Source: Saprospiraceae bacterium (lineage in GTDB: Bacteria; Bacteroidota; Bacteroidia; Chitinophagales; Saprospiraceae). From it: a stretch of 64,000 nt of DNA. The stretch lies in assembly GCA_028285545.1 (NCBI GenBank), contig JANQPA010000040.1, positions 1 to 64,000 on the forward strand. The letters run 5' to 3'. Below are positions 43,375-52,816 of this stretch, piece by piece. The notes beneath the pieces are model-generated. The model made no database searches. It saw only the letters and a program-made list of their open reading frames with translations, and was not told where the DNA came from. The position numbers and the translations under genes are program-made. Numbering within the stretch: position 1 is the stretch's first letter; every line of letters begins with the position of its first letter.

Positions 43375-45135
43375 ATGAGGTTGACCATTTTATTTCTTTT
43401 CTGTATTAAGTTTTTACTAGCCCAGAATGTCTATTTTCGAATAAACATCATTGGCTATTTACCAGGAGATAGTAAGGTGGCTTTGATTCTTTCTAAGAGT
43501 GAAATAAAAAATAAAATCGATCTTGTAGATAAGGATTCAGGAAATATTTTATTGAGTGCTAAACCTCAAAAAACTGAAGGAAAAAAATGGGGGCAGTTTC
43601 AGCATCAATACCTGTTTGATTTTTCTTCGATTAAAAAAACGGGGGAATATTTTTTAAAAAATGGGGAGTCTAAATCTGTAATTTTTAAAATTAATCCCAA
43701 TGTTTTTGGTAATTATCAAGAAGATTTATTGGCCTTTATGCGGCAACAAAGATGTGGCTATAATCCATATTTTGAGGTGGTTTGTCATCCAGGTGACGGA
43801 AGACTATTTTTTGCCCCAGTGCCTGATTCTACCTACTTCGATTTCAGTGGAGGTTGGCATGATGCAGGGGATCAATTGAAATATTTAATTACCAGTTCCA
43901 ATGCCACTGCACGTATGTTAATAGCCTACGAAATGGCACCTGATAAATTTGAAGATAGAGTAGATGATTTTGGTCGTCCTATTCCAAACAACATCCCTGA
44001 CATTTTGGATGAGGCCAAATGGGGACTGGACTGGCTGTTAAAAATTCATCCAAAACCCGACTGGCTGATCCATCAGATTGCAGATGATCGGGACCATAAT
44101 GGTTTTAAATTTCCAGATAAAGATAATGCGGATTATGGCTGGGGGCCAAACTCATACCGTCCCGCCTATTTTGCCACTGGAAAACCCCAGGGCCTTAACA
44201 AATACAAAAGCAAGGCCACCGGAATAGCTAATCTCGCCGGGCGTTCAGCTGCTGCACTGGCTATAGGAGCACGCATATGGAAAAAATTAGAGCTTGATGA
44301 TTTGTTTGCAGAAAAATGTAAAAAAGCAGCCATTTCACTTTATCAACTAGGAAAGAAAAAAGAAGGTTTTCAACAGGGCAACTCCTATAAAGCCCCCTAT
44401 CGATACAATGAAGATACCTGGGAAGATGACATGGAATGGGGAGCAACCGAATTATTCAAGTTAACCAATGAAGAAACTTATCTGGAGGAAGCCATCAAAT
44501 ACGCCTACATGATAAAAGATGAAGGCTGGATGGCAAGGGATACCATTGATCACTACCAGAAATATCCTTTTATGAATATGGGGCATTTTGAATTATATGG
44601 AGTAGCCCCTGATCCTGTAAAGCAACAAATCAAAAGATGGTATCAAGCTAATATTGAAAAAGTCATTGCCCGATCTAAAACCAATGCCTTTCAGTATGGC
44701 GTCCCATTTATCTGGTGTTCCAATAATCTGCTGGTAAATTTTATCACCCAAGTAAACTTGTACGAAAAAATGACGGGAGATTACCAATACCATGCACAAA
44801 TGCTTCTTCACAGGGACTGGCTTTTTGGTCGAAACCCTTGGGGTACCAGCATGTTTACGGGAATTCCCGAAAATGGAGAGACCCCTTTTGATGTACATTT
44901 GCCCGGGCGTTATTTGATCCAAGATACACCTGCTGGTGGTCTCATTGACGGACCAATTTATAAAACCATTTACAATAATCTGATAGGTATAAAGCTTACT
45001 GAGCCAGACGAGTTTGCTGAATTTCAAAATGAATTTGTGGTTTACCACGACGATATTGGAGATTATTCTACCAATGAGCCCACTATGGATGGTACTGCAG
45101 ATGCTATATTGGCACTTGTTTTATTGGGGCAATAG
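43375..45135 (+). CDS. Glycoside hydrolase family 9 (endoglucanase-like)
   Basis: 586 aa. Signal peptide MRLTILFLFCIKFLLAQ, then an N-terminal immunoglobulin-like cellulase domain at about 20-115 (YFRINIIGYLPGDSKVALI). The (alpha/alpha)6 GH9 domain follows: catalytic base region GGWHDAGDQLKY near residue 160, and the acid Glu in DYSTNEPTMDGTADAILAL near the end. GH9 enzymes cut beta-1,4-glucans or mixed-linkage glucans, and some remove single sugars. Its last bases overlap the convergent GT-C gene by 15 bp. With NodB and sulfatase nearby, it suggests polysaccharide processing. Confidence 0.92.
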   Translation: MRLTILFLFCIKFLLAQNVYFRINIIGYLPGDSKVALILSKSEIKNKIDLVDKDSGNILLSAKPQKTEGKKWGQFQHQYLFDFSSIKKTGEYFLKNGESKSVIFKINPNVFGNYQEDLLAFMRQQRCGYNPYFEVVCHPGDGRLFFAPVPDSTYFDFSGGWHDAGDQLKYLITSSNATARMLIAYEMAPDKFEDRVDDFGRPIPNNIPDILDEAKWGLDWLLKIHPKPDWLIHQIADDRDHNGFKFPDKDNADYGWGPNSYRPAYFATGKPQGLNKYKSKATGIANLAGRSAAALAIGARIWKKLELDDLFAEKCKKAAISLYQLGKKKEGFQQGNSYKAPYRYNEDTWEDDMEWGATELFKLTNEETYLEEAIKYAYMIKDEGWMARDTIDHYQKYPFMNMGHFELYGVAPDPVKQQIKRWYQANIEKVIARSKTNAFQYGVPFIWCSNNLLVNFITQVNLYEKMTGDYQYHAQMLLHRDWLFGRNPWGTSMFTGIPENGETPFDVHLPGRYLIQDTPAGGLIDGPIYKTIYNNLIGIKLTEPDEFAEFQNEFVVYHDDIGDYSTNEPTMDGTADAILALVLLGQ

Positions 45136-46383
45136 GGCTTTAGACTGATTTGCTAACAATTCAAAGCACAAAATCCATACCATGGGAATAATCAAAAGAA
45201 AATGCTTGTCCCAACAATAAGAATAAATCGTTTCTAAAAATAAAAAGAGAATCAAGCTTGCTTGAAAGAAAAAAGTACCGCTTTTATAGGGAAGTCGGAA
45301 AAGGGAATGAATAAATGTAATTCCCCAATATAGCAATACTGGAATGACAAGATATGCAATCAAACCCAGTTTGTTCATTATGATATCCAAGACACCTGCC
45401 GTATCAGGAAGAGATCCATATCCCAGTCCCTTATTAATTTGGAGGGGAAATCCCAACACTAATAACAACAAGGTTAAACCAAGCGAATAGAAATTAATTT
45501 TTTTAAAAACCGGAATGATTCGTTTGGATACCACAAAGCCTGAATATATACCTACCAGCATTAAAGAATAATTTAAACTTTTGAAGGAAAAGGAAAATGC
45601 AGCGATGGTATTTTCTTCAAACGCTCTTCCTTGGAAATTACCGCTATTAACCTTGAAGTCCCAAAGAATAAATAGTGGCAGAAACATAAGGAAAGGAAGG
45701 AAGAAAATAGCTAGAGGTTTCAGGTCTTGGAAACTAATCTTTGATCTTGTTCTAGTATATTTTTCATACAAAAAACTCAGCTCCGCAAACAAAGCAGCAA
45801 GAGGAATAACAATAAATAACTGCCTGGTGCAAATGGCCATTCCCCAAAGGAAAGCACTCCATAAGTATCGTTTCTTTTGTAAATAGAAATAGGAACCCGC
45901 AAAAACAAATATTAATCCAATAATATCCGTGTATAACAGGTATGCCGTAAGTAAAACGAAATAAGGATTTAGAAAAAAAAGAATGGTCAATAAAACCGGA
46001 AATAAGGAAAGAATTTTTCTTTGGAATTCCCTGTTAGAAGATATGTTGCTTACTTCATTAGGCTTTGCTATTTTGTAACCCAATTCCAGGTTTAAGTAAA
46101 CAAGGTAAAGCAACAAAGTTGAAAAGCCAATGTGAATGCTCCGCATCCAAAAAAGACTAAACTGACTTAATTTTCCAATAAATCCATAAAGAATGAAATA
46201 AACGGGCCCCATTGGGGAATTCATCTCACGGATTTGCTCCAAACCAGGTAAATAGTTTTTCCCAAAATCCATTATCACCCCAATAAATAAACGCTCATCC
46301 AATAGGGCTTCATTTGGAAGAAAACAGTTTATTATTTGACCGGAGATGAAAAAAAGGATTAGAAATGAGTAGATCCTATTCAT
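45121..46383 (-). CDS. GT-C membrane glycosyltransferase, ALG10-like
   Basis: 420 aa from ATG 46383; a TTG at 46401 would overlap the upstream stop by 4 bp. About 11-12 hydrophobic helices. The first periplasmic loop has LLDERLFIGVIMDF and MNSPMGPVYFILYG, which follow the plan of the DIE2/ALG10 GT-C family (acidic DE motif, then a PxGxY segment). Such enzymes transfer a sugar from a polyprenyl-phosphate donor on the outer face of the inner membrane. The acceptor is unknown. It follows the polysaccharide deacetylase gene in the same transcript. Confidence 0.72.
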   Translation of the reverse strand: MNRIYSFLILFFISGQIINCFLPNEALLDERLFIGVIMDFGKNYLPGLEQIREMNSPMGPVYFILYGFIGKLSQFSLFWMRSIHIGFSTLLLYLVYLNLELGYKIAKPNEVSNISSNREFQRKILSLFPVLLTILFFLNPYFVLLTAYLLYTDIIGLIFVFAGSYFYLQKKRYLWSAFLWGMAICTRQLFIVIPLAALFAELSFLYEKYTRTRSKISFQDLKPLAIFFLPFLMFLPLFILWDFKVNSGNFQGRAFEENTIAAFSFSFKSLNYSLMLVGIYSGFVVSKRIIPVFKKINFYSLGLTLLLLVLGFPLQINKGLGYGSLPDTAGVLDIIMNKLGLIAYLVIPVLLYWGITFIHSLFRLPYKSGTFFFQASLILFLFLETIYSYCWDKHFLLIIPMVWILCFELLANQSKALLPQ

Positions 46384-46397
46384 TCGTCTGAGAATGT

Positions 46398-47213
46398 TCA
46401 ATGCGTCAACAAGCGAAAATGATACCCCCGCTCCCTCAAAATATCAATCAGCTGAGGCAGATACTTATAAAGTTTATCAACCCGTGCGGGATGGGTTCCG
46501 ATGTGAATGAGAAGTAGAAAGCCATTTAATCCATTAGTAGATTGCCGCTCATAATCCAGAATATTATGATAAATCCTTTCACTGGAAATGTAATTATCCA
46601 TAATTGGGGTGGTATAATCGGCATTAGAGCGGGTACCAGGGGTATAATTTATTAGTTGAAAACCTTGTTCTTTGGTCCAGTCACTGATTTGTTGATTATA
46701 CCACTCATAGGGAGGCATAAAAAAGGGGGCATCGATTTTTTTGATTCCAAAAACCTCCATAGCTTGGTAATTATTCAAAAGATCAGCAGTAAATTCTGAC
46801 TTTGAGACCAATAAAGAATCTCTTTTTTCCCAGGAGGCATATAGTAAGTGTTTGTCTGAATGGGCTCCTAAGTAGTGGTCATCATTTTTAAGCTTTTTTA
46901 TCAAGCTTTCGTTTTCTTCGGCACGATAAAAATCACCAGTAAAAAAGAAGTGGGCTTTAACATTTTCTCTTTTTAATAATTTCCGAATATAAGAGCCCCC
47001 ATCATTAAAATCATGGCCAGTAAACATTAGAAAGATGTTTTGATGGGAAGTATCTGCTCGTTCAAGACCACCATATTTCACGATGGAATGTTTGTTGATG
47101 ATTAGCTTTCGTTGAAAACCATCAGTAATTTGGGAGAAGCCAAGGACCGGGATCAATGACAATATCAATGGCAATGGCAATGGCAAAATAAGATCTATTA
47201 ACTTCTTCCTCAT
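46398..47213 (-). CDS. Polysaccharide deacetylase (NodB domain) with repeat-derived signal peptide
   Basis: 271 aa. The signal peptide core (LILPLPLPLILSLIP) is encoded by the CAATNN hexamer repeat. NodB motifs follow in order: FTGHDFNDGG (motif 1 variant, Asp present), GAHSDKHLLY (HSxxH metal His pair), PFFMPPYEWYN (RxPY-like), and LIHIGTHPARVDKLY (last motif with His). The enzyme class removes acetyl groups from chitin, peptidoglycan or other amino sugars using zinc. The first motif lacks the TFDDG spelling, so substrate range may differ. It lies between the GT-C gene and the sulfatase. Confidence 0.86.
   Translation of the reverse strand: MRKKLIDLILPLPLPLILSLIPVLGFSQITDGFQRKLIINKHSIVKYGGLERADTSHQNIFLMFTGHDFNDGGSYIRKLLKRENVKAHFFFTGDFYRAEENESLIKKLKNDDHYLGAHSDKHLLYASWEKRDSLLVSKSEFTADLLNNYQAMEVFGIKKIDAPFFMPPYEWYNQQISDWTKEQGFQLINYTPGTRSNADYTTPIMDNYISSERIYHNILDYERQSTNGLNGFLLLIHIGTHPARVDKLYKYLPQLIDILRERGYHFRLLTH
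47164..47186. repeat. CAATNN hexamer repeat within a signal peptide
   Basis: CAATGA, CAATAT, then three CAATGG units (about 47156-47186 in full) lie inside the first codons of the deacetylase gene. Read on the minus strand they give Leu-Pro-Leu-Pro-Leu-Ile-Leu-Ser-Leu. Same family as 11534-11563 and 13447-13586. Confidence 0.85.
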
Positions 47214-47227
47214 TTTAATTTAAAATT

Positions 47228-48712
47228 TTATTCTTTTACCAATCCAAAAGAAGCAGCTACTTGAATAGCCAGTTCTTCTTCCATTTCTTTTATTTTATCC
47301 ACCAGTCCAGCTTCATTAATCAAATTATTCATTTCAAAAGGATCATTTTCCAGATCATACAACTCATTTTTATTTTGATGCCTAAACCAATGGATATATT
47401 TATATTTCCCCATCCTCAAAGCCTTATAATCTGTATTAATTAGCCAGGGCATAGGGTTTTCAAAGCTGTAATATTCCATCATAAAGGAGGTTCGCCAGCC
47501 TTGGTTATTACCTTCTAATAAAGACACAAAAGAATTTCCCTGAATATGTGAACCAATCTCAGCTCCTGCCAACATAAGGGCAGTAGGTGCATAGTCTATC
47601 GACAAAATAAACTCCGGAATTGTAGTATTTGCAGCGATGAGGGGAGGATATCGAACCAGTAAAGGTGTTCGTACTGATTCTTCATAGGGCAATCTCCTTT
47701 CCACACTCAGTCCATGTTCACCATAAAAATAGCCATTATCACTGGTAAAAAGAATGAAGGTCTTGTCTAAAATTCCTTTTTCTTCTAAAGTTTCCATAAT
47801 TTTTCCCAGGCCTTCATCTACTGCCAAGAGCATTTCCGATCGATCCCGAATGGTTTTATCAGCTGTAAAATGATCCATTAAAACATTTCCAAACAAGGCC
47901 TCAACCTCTGGTGATTGTTTGGCTACCAAAGCTTCTCCTATAACCGATTCCGGGTTGATATGATCATAAGAATCTAGTGCATTCTTTCTACGGACAAAAT
48001 CGGCCTTTGCATACTGCCCTTGATGTCTCGGAGCAGCAATAAATTGTGGGTTCGACTTAAAATCGACGGCACCATTATCCAATTGTTTCAAATCGGGATG
48101 GATGGCCTTATGTCCGATGTATAAAAAGAAGGGCTTATCGCGATCTTTTTGGATAAAACGGGTGGCTTTCTCCGTCAAAACATCAGTGACATATCCTTGG
48201 ATGGTATCCAGTTTTCCATCTTCGTAAAGGATAGGATTGATGGTTCTGCCTTGTCCAGGCAAACAGGTCCAGTAATCGTATCCTGGCCGAGGAGTGGGGT
48301 CATTCCCCATATGCCATTTTCCTACATGCGCTGTTTCATAACCCGCTTCCTGTAATTTGGGTGCAAATAAATCTAATTGGTGGCTAGCCTTATCCCGGGC
48401 CACATTATCAGTAACACCATGCCTTGAAGGATATTGTCCAGTTAAAATACTGGCCCTGTTGGGAGAGCAGAGGGGTACTGCCTGATAGGCATTTTCAAAC
48501 ATTACCCCTTCTTGAGCTAACCTGTCCATATGGGGAGTCGATAAAAAAGGATGCCCGTAAGCAGAAAATTCATCCCACCTCATATCATCGACTACAATCA
48601 TAATGATATTGGGTTGGCCGTAATCTTTTTGAATTTCGTCATGCTGAGAACTAGACGGATTGGATTGGCAAGAAACCAATAGGAGGAATGTTAAAAAATA
48701 TTGATGTTTCAT
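47228..48712 (-). CDS. Sulfatase (family S1 type)
   Basis: 494-aa lipoprotein (Cys15, LLLVSC). Metal-site start NIIMIVVDDMRWDEFSAYG; the activation motif CSPNRASILTG carries the Cys that is converted to formylglycine. Later sites are GKWHMG, LYIGHKAIHPD and FTSDNGYFYGEHG. All features of an active sulfatase are present. It would remove sulfate esters from polysaccharide at the cell surface or periplasm. It has a formylglycine requirement, but no FGE gene is in the window. Next to NodB and near GH9, so it may share a glycan substrate. Confidence 0.92.
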   Translation of the reverse strand: MKHQYFLTFLLLVSCQSNPSSSQHDEIQKDYGQPNIIMIVVDDMRWDEFSAYGHPFLSTPHMDRLAQEGVMFENAYQAVPLCSPNRASILTGQYPSRHGVTDNVARDKASHQLDLFAPKLQEAGYETAHVGKWHMGNDPTPRPGYDYWTCLPGQGRTINPILYEDGKLDTIQGYVTDVLTEKATRFIQKDRDKPFFLYIGHKAIHPDLKQLDNGAVDFKSNPQFIAAPRHQGQYAKADFVRRKNALDSYDHINPESVIGEALVAKQSPEVEALFGNVLMDHFTADKTIRDRSEMLLAVDEGLGKIMETLEEKGILDKTFILFTSDNGYFYGEHGLSVERRLPYEESVRTPLLVRYPPLIAANTTIPEFILSIDYAPTALMLAGAEIGSHIQGNSFVSLLEGNNQGWRTSFMMEYYSFENPMPWLINTDYKALRMGKYKYIHWFRHQNKNELYDLENDPFEMNNLINEAGLVDKIKEMEEELAIQVAASFGLVKE

Positions 48713-48721
48713 ACTAATTCA

Positions 48722-48805
48722 TTTTTTTGACACAAATAAAACAAGCTGTTACGCTTGTCTACCTAAGGCCAAGACTTTCACTGTTTTTGTAGATGCTGAA
48801 TAAAG
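48722..48805. repeat. Copy of the TTTTTTGACAC dispersed element
   Basis: TTTTTTTGACACAAATAAAA, an inner ACAAGC...GCTTGT hairpin, then GACTTTCACTGTTTTTGTAG and ATGCTGAATAAA. It starts about 10 bp from the sulfatase start codon. A GGCGGCAGTC-type palindrome (GGCTGGCAGTC...GACTGCCGCC) follows at about 48808-48834. Confidence 0.75.
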
Positions 48806-48841
48806 CGGCTGGCAGTCACAGACTGCCGCCAGCAAGTGAGT

Positions 48842-49381
<540 letters not shown>

Positions 49382-49385
<4 letters not shown>

Positions 49386-50164
49386 TTGCTTAGCTCATAA
49401 TTATCATAAAAATAATGGGCTCTCAAAAACAGTTTGTTACCCAGGCTATCCACTCGGAAACTTTTACGCTCCTTATTAAAGAGAATGCCTCCTACCCTTT
49501 CATAAGTGATATTCTCTATACGGCTAAAATGATCACCAGTTTGTACCCAGTTGGCGACTATTTTTGAATCTTCCTGATCAAAATAATATCTCCATACATC
49601 AGAGGTGGAATGGTTCTCGTTCAAGTCTGAATTATAACTTATTTGGACCACCTCTACCTTTTTATCATTCAATGTTTCTTCACCAAGATATTTGATCACT
49701 GCGCCGGGGTCCAGAAACTTGAAAGGCATACTTATCACGTATACAGAAGTATTCACTGCTTTTGCAAGAGATTCTTGTTCCATTTGGATCTCTTCATTAT
49801 CCACGTTTCTAGTATACTGCCCATTTTCTAAACGGGTTTGAATCATTACCCCGTTTTCTTCTGACAGGATATCAATCACTTCAGGATTCCAGCGATAATC
49901 ATGCTTTTGTTTAAACTCTTTTTCAAGCTCACCAGACTCCAGGAGCAGGCTAAAATCTTTGGTATAAGTTAGCTGCTTTATGGACTTCCAATTCTCCATT
50001 CCTCCAGCATACTCAATGGATGATCTAATAATTTCTCTGGCTTTTTGATCTTCAATGATAGAAAACACATCTTCTTTTTCTGATTTTTCTTGTTCTTCAG
50101 CTTCGGAAGGAGGAGAAGTGCATCCTATTAAAAGAATGGCTAATAGTAAGAACGAGTACTTCAT
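49382..50164 (-). CDS. DUF6503-like lipoprotein
   Basis: 260 aa, lipoprotein signal with Cys15 (LLIGC). After an acidic linker the protein opens IIRSSIEYAGGMENWKSIKQL, the typical beginning of DUF6503, followed by paired strands (YTKDFSLLLESGELEKEF; TSDVWRYYFDQEDSKIVANW). The domain is LolA-like in pattern and probably binds a hydrophobic ligand or sits near the membrane. Its start overlaps the stop of the metallophosphoesterase by 4 bp, and its own end overlaps the HEAT gene by 4 bp. Operon member. Confidence 0.75.
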
Positions 50165-50886
50165 GGCTTTTCTCTTTTAATAAAGGTTTTTCTAATAAAA
50201 TCTCTAGCTGGGATTTTTCTTTTGTCAAATTCCTTCATTAAGCCATTGTCATCATATCGGGCGGTTATTTTACGAATGGAAATTCCACTATTTTCTAATT
50301 CAACTATGGCAATTCTTACATCGGGTTTATCATAACATCCAGCAGAACCTAAATTTACATATCTTCTTTTTCCCTGAATATCACTTGCCTGATGATGATG
50401 CCCATAAAAGATATAATCAATTCCCGTTTCTACCCTCTCAAAGAGTCTATCTAAGCCCTCTGCATTTGGGTGTTTAAGAAAGGGTGCGAACCAATTTTTT
50501 TCTTCACTCAAAGCGTAGTGTTGAAAACACATTTTTTGCCCTTGCTCTTCAAGTGTATATTGAAAAGGCCATTTTTGAACTAGAGGCTTATAATTGGGGC
50601 CAATTTCTTGGTGGACCCAAGTTTGGTGAGAGACTTCCTCTTTTGACATCCAGGGTGGAGCCGGATCTGGTAAACCAAAGGCATACCAGTAATCGTGATT
50701 CCCCATGATGAGTTTCATTTTATCATTGGCAAGGGCCAATTCCATACATTCTCGTGGGTAAGGACCTATTCCAATCAAATCTCCTACGTGTATGATTTGA
50801 TCACAGGCTTCGTCTTCAAAAATGGCCAGTGCTTTTTTAAGAGCAGGCAGATTGGCATGGATATCTGTAAAGACGCCTATTTTCAT
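50161..50886 (-). CDS. Metallophosphoesterase (calcineurin-like, YfcE/MJ0936 type)
   Basis: 241 aa. Metal-binding motifs in order: FTDIHANLPAL (Asp, His), HVGDLIGIGPYP (Asp), LIMGNHDYW (Asn, His), and FYGHHHQASDI (His-x-His). The set is complete, so a two-metal phosphodiesterase or phosphatase is likely. It is cytoplasmic. Related enzymes act on cyclic nucleotides, nucleotides or small phosphodiesters; its substrate is unknown. It lies in the middle of the operon, with a 4-bp overlap downstream. Confidence 0.87.
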   Translation of the reverse strand: MKIGVFTDIHANLPALKKALAIFEDEACDQIIHVGDLIGIGPYPRECMELALANDKMKLIMGNHDYWYAFGLPDPAPPWMSKEEVSHQTWVHQEIGPNYKPLVQKWPFQYTLEEQGQKMCFQHYALSEEKNWFAPFLKHPNAEGLDRLFERVETGIDYIFYGHHHQASDIQGKRRYVNLGSAGCYDKPDVRIAIVELENSGISIRKITARYDDNGLMKEFDKRKIPARDFIRKTFIKREKP

Positions 50887-50922
50887 ATCAAAAAGGTCTT
50901 TCTATTTTTTACTTTTTACCTT

Positions 50923-51615
50923 CTACTTTTTACCTTCTACTAGATCTATAGCTTCCTTCACCAAAGGTCCCATCACCTGATACCCTGCTTTATTGGGATG
51001 CACTCCATCATAGGTATATTCAGACTTAAGGCCATTTTGAGAATCCACCATAGCTTGAAAATAATCAACATAATGGACCTTCTTTTCCTCAGCAAATACT
51101 CTAATCATTTTATTTAGATCAATTACCTTATGAGCAGGTTTTACTTCTGGGCTCCAGGAAAATTCCTTTGCGGGCAATACAGAACAAAGGATAACCTTAA
51201 TGTCATTAACCAGTGCAATTTCCACCATGGAACGGATATTATCGGCTATCATTTTTAAACTGGAAGGACCTGTATTGCCTGCTATATCATTGATACCGGC
51301 CAAGATAACAACCACATTTGGCTTCAAATCCACCACATCCTGTCGAAAACGTATGAGCATTTGAGGGGTGGTTTGGCCGCTAATACCCCGATTAATGAAT
51401 GATTTATTTTGGAAAAAAGAAGGGTCATGGGTCGACCAGCCTTCCGTTATAGAATTGCCCATGAAGACAACTCTGTTTTTGTTCTTTTCCGATTTATCTA
51501 GAAGCTCATTTTCTTTTTGATATCTATTTAAGTCTGGCCAATCCTGAGCATATATGGTATCCATCATAAAAAATACTGCGAAAAAGAGTGTTAAGTTGAA
51601 AGCAAGTTTTTTCAT
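50923..51615 (-). CDS. SGNH/GDSL-family hydrolase
   Basis: 230 aa with a signal peptide (LAFNLTLFFAVFFMMDTIYA). SGNH blocks: VVFMGNSITEGW (Ser nucleophile), a block with SGQTTPQMLIRF (Gly), VVILAGINDIAG (Asn) and YDGVHPNKAGYQ (Asp, His). All four are present, so it is likely an active esterase or acetylhydrolase outside the cytoplasm. It overlaps the NTF2-like gene by 4 bp. Possible substrates are acetylated glycans or lipids; not determinable from sequence. Confidence 0.88.
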   Translation of the reverse strand: MKKLAFNLTLFFAVFFMMDTIYAQDWPDLNRYQKENELLDKSEKNKNRVVFMGNSITEGWSTHDPSFFQNKSFINRGISGQTTPQMLIRFRQDVVDLKPNVVVILAGINDIAGNTGPSSLKMIADNIRSMVEIALVNDIKVILCSVLPAKEFSWSPEVKPAHKVIDLNKMIRVFAEEKKVHYVDYFQAMVDSQNGLKSEYTYDGVHPNKAGYQVMGPLVKEAIDLVEGKK

Positions 51616-52076
51616 AATTTTTGTTCAAAATCCGAAAGCAATTTATTGGTCTGGGCATTTAATTTTTTTCTAAAAAAGCCAGTCCAACCCATCAATGCTC
51701 CGGTAAAGCCTAAAGCCTGCCGTGACCATCTGTGAAGGTTAAAACGATCGGTGTGTTTGATGATCTTACCATCCTTAAATTCGAAGGTAGCATCAATAAT
51801 ATTGTGAACTCTTCGACCCGTTCTGCTAAAGTTGTAATGGGCTTCCCAATGAGCTTTTCCTTTGGAATCGTCAGCCTCAATCCCAGATGCTTCTACCCTA
51901 AAATCCTTACCTTTTTGTGAATGACAGAGCATCCGCCACATATTTTTGGCTTTGTCGCCTTTTAGTATACCAAAGGCTGGATCTTCGAAGATAATTTCAT
52001 CATGATAACAGGAAGCCATGGTTTCAGCATCCAAATTATTAAATGCCTCGTAAAATTTTTCAATGACTGATTTCAT
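51612..52076 (-). CDS. NTF2-like (SnoaL) protein
   Basis: 154 aa with no signal peptide. SnoaL-type cone fold: IEKFYEAFNNLDAETMASCYHDEIIFEDPAFG at the start, then HWEAHYNFSRTGRRVHNIID and FEFKDGKIIKHTDRFNLHRW. Proteins of this kind can be isomerases, hydrolases or binding proteins. It starts 5 bp after the end of the cysE reading frame and overlaps the SGNH gene by 4 bp, so it is central to the operon. The link to its neighbours is not clear. Confidence 0.82.
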   Translation of the reverse strand: MKSVIEKFYEAFNNLDAETMASCYHDEIIFEDPAFGILKGDKAKNMWRMLCHSQKGKDFRVEASGIEADDSKGKAHWEAHYNFSRTGRRVHNIIDATFEFKDGKIIKHTDRFNLHRWSRQALGFTGALMGWTGFFRKKLNAQTNKLLSDFEQKL

Positions 52077-52081
52077 ATAAC

Positions 52082-52816
52082 TTATTGAATTTTATTGGCC
52101 TTCCCTTTTAGTTTTGCCGGAATTCCGGCAACTGTTGAACCAGGAGGTACATCTTTCAACACAACTGCTCCAGCAGCAATTACAGCATGATCACCAACCT
52201 TAATATTTCCTAATAAAGTGGCACCAGCACCGATTACCACATTGGAACCCACTTTAGGGTGCCGATCCCCTCCTACTCTTCCTGTTCCTCCTAGGGTTAC
52301 ATTGTGAAAAAGGAAAACATTATCTCCAATGCTGGCTGTTTCGCCAATAACTAATCCCTGACCGTGGTCAATTACCAGCCCAGAGCCTATCTCAGCGGCG
52401 GGATGAATATCGATGGCATATACATCCGCTATCCGACAAGATAACCATTTCGCTGTAAATGAGTGCCCTTCTTTTAGTAAGACATGGGCCATTCTATAGG
52501 CAACGGCAGCTTGGAATCCTCGTGAGTGCATCAATACTCCTACATAATCCTGGCTGGCAAAATCTCTTTGGAGGTAAGTTTCCAAATCCCGCTCAATCCA
52601 TTGTTGAAGATGAGGATGATTTCCCAACAGCTATTCCAGTAACTCAAAAAGCCGAGCGTCTCCGATGGTTTTGTCGCATAACTTCTCTGACAAAATTTTT
52701 GACAAAACATCAGAGACACTGGCACTTTTCAGAATGTATTTTTGATAAAAAACAGAACAGAAGGGATCAGATAAATCAGTTTCCTGAGCTTGGATTTTAT
52801 TCCACAGGTTCGTCAT
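52082..52816 (-). pseudogene. cysE: Serine O-acetyltransferase split by one in-frame TAG
   Basis: The frame from ATG 52816 encodes the N-terminal SATase domain (LWNKIQAQETDLSDPFCSVF; SVSDVLSKILSEKL), then hits TAG at 52631-52633. The same frame continues after the stop as LLGNHPHLQQWIERDLETYL and the full left-handed beta-helix: DIHPAAEIG, IDHGQGLVIGE, GGTGRVGGDRHPKVG and AGIPAKLKGK. Frame and spacing are kept, so only one codon separates it from an intact 244-codon gene. A TTG at 52625-52627 could restart translation and give a 181-aa catalytic half. CysE makes O-acetylserine for cysteine synthesis. Confidence 0.83.

Noticed and set aside
44593-45048. 151-codon open frame antisense to the GH9 gene
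   Set aside because: It lies wholly inside the conserved 3' half of the GH9 gene, which has intact catalytic motifs. No independent support.
48725-48760. Sigma70-type -35 box (TTGACA) in the dispersed element
   Set aside because: The TTGACAC word is in every copy, but no -10 box follows at 16-18 bp and Bacteroidota promoters use a different consensus.
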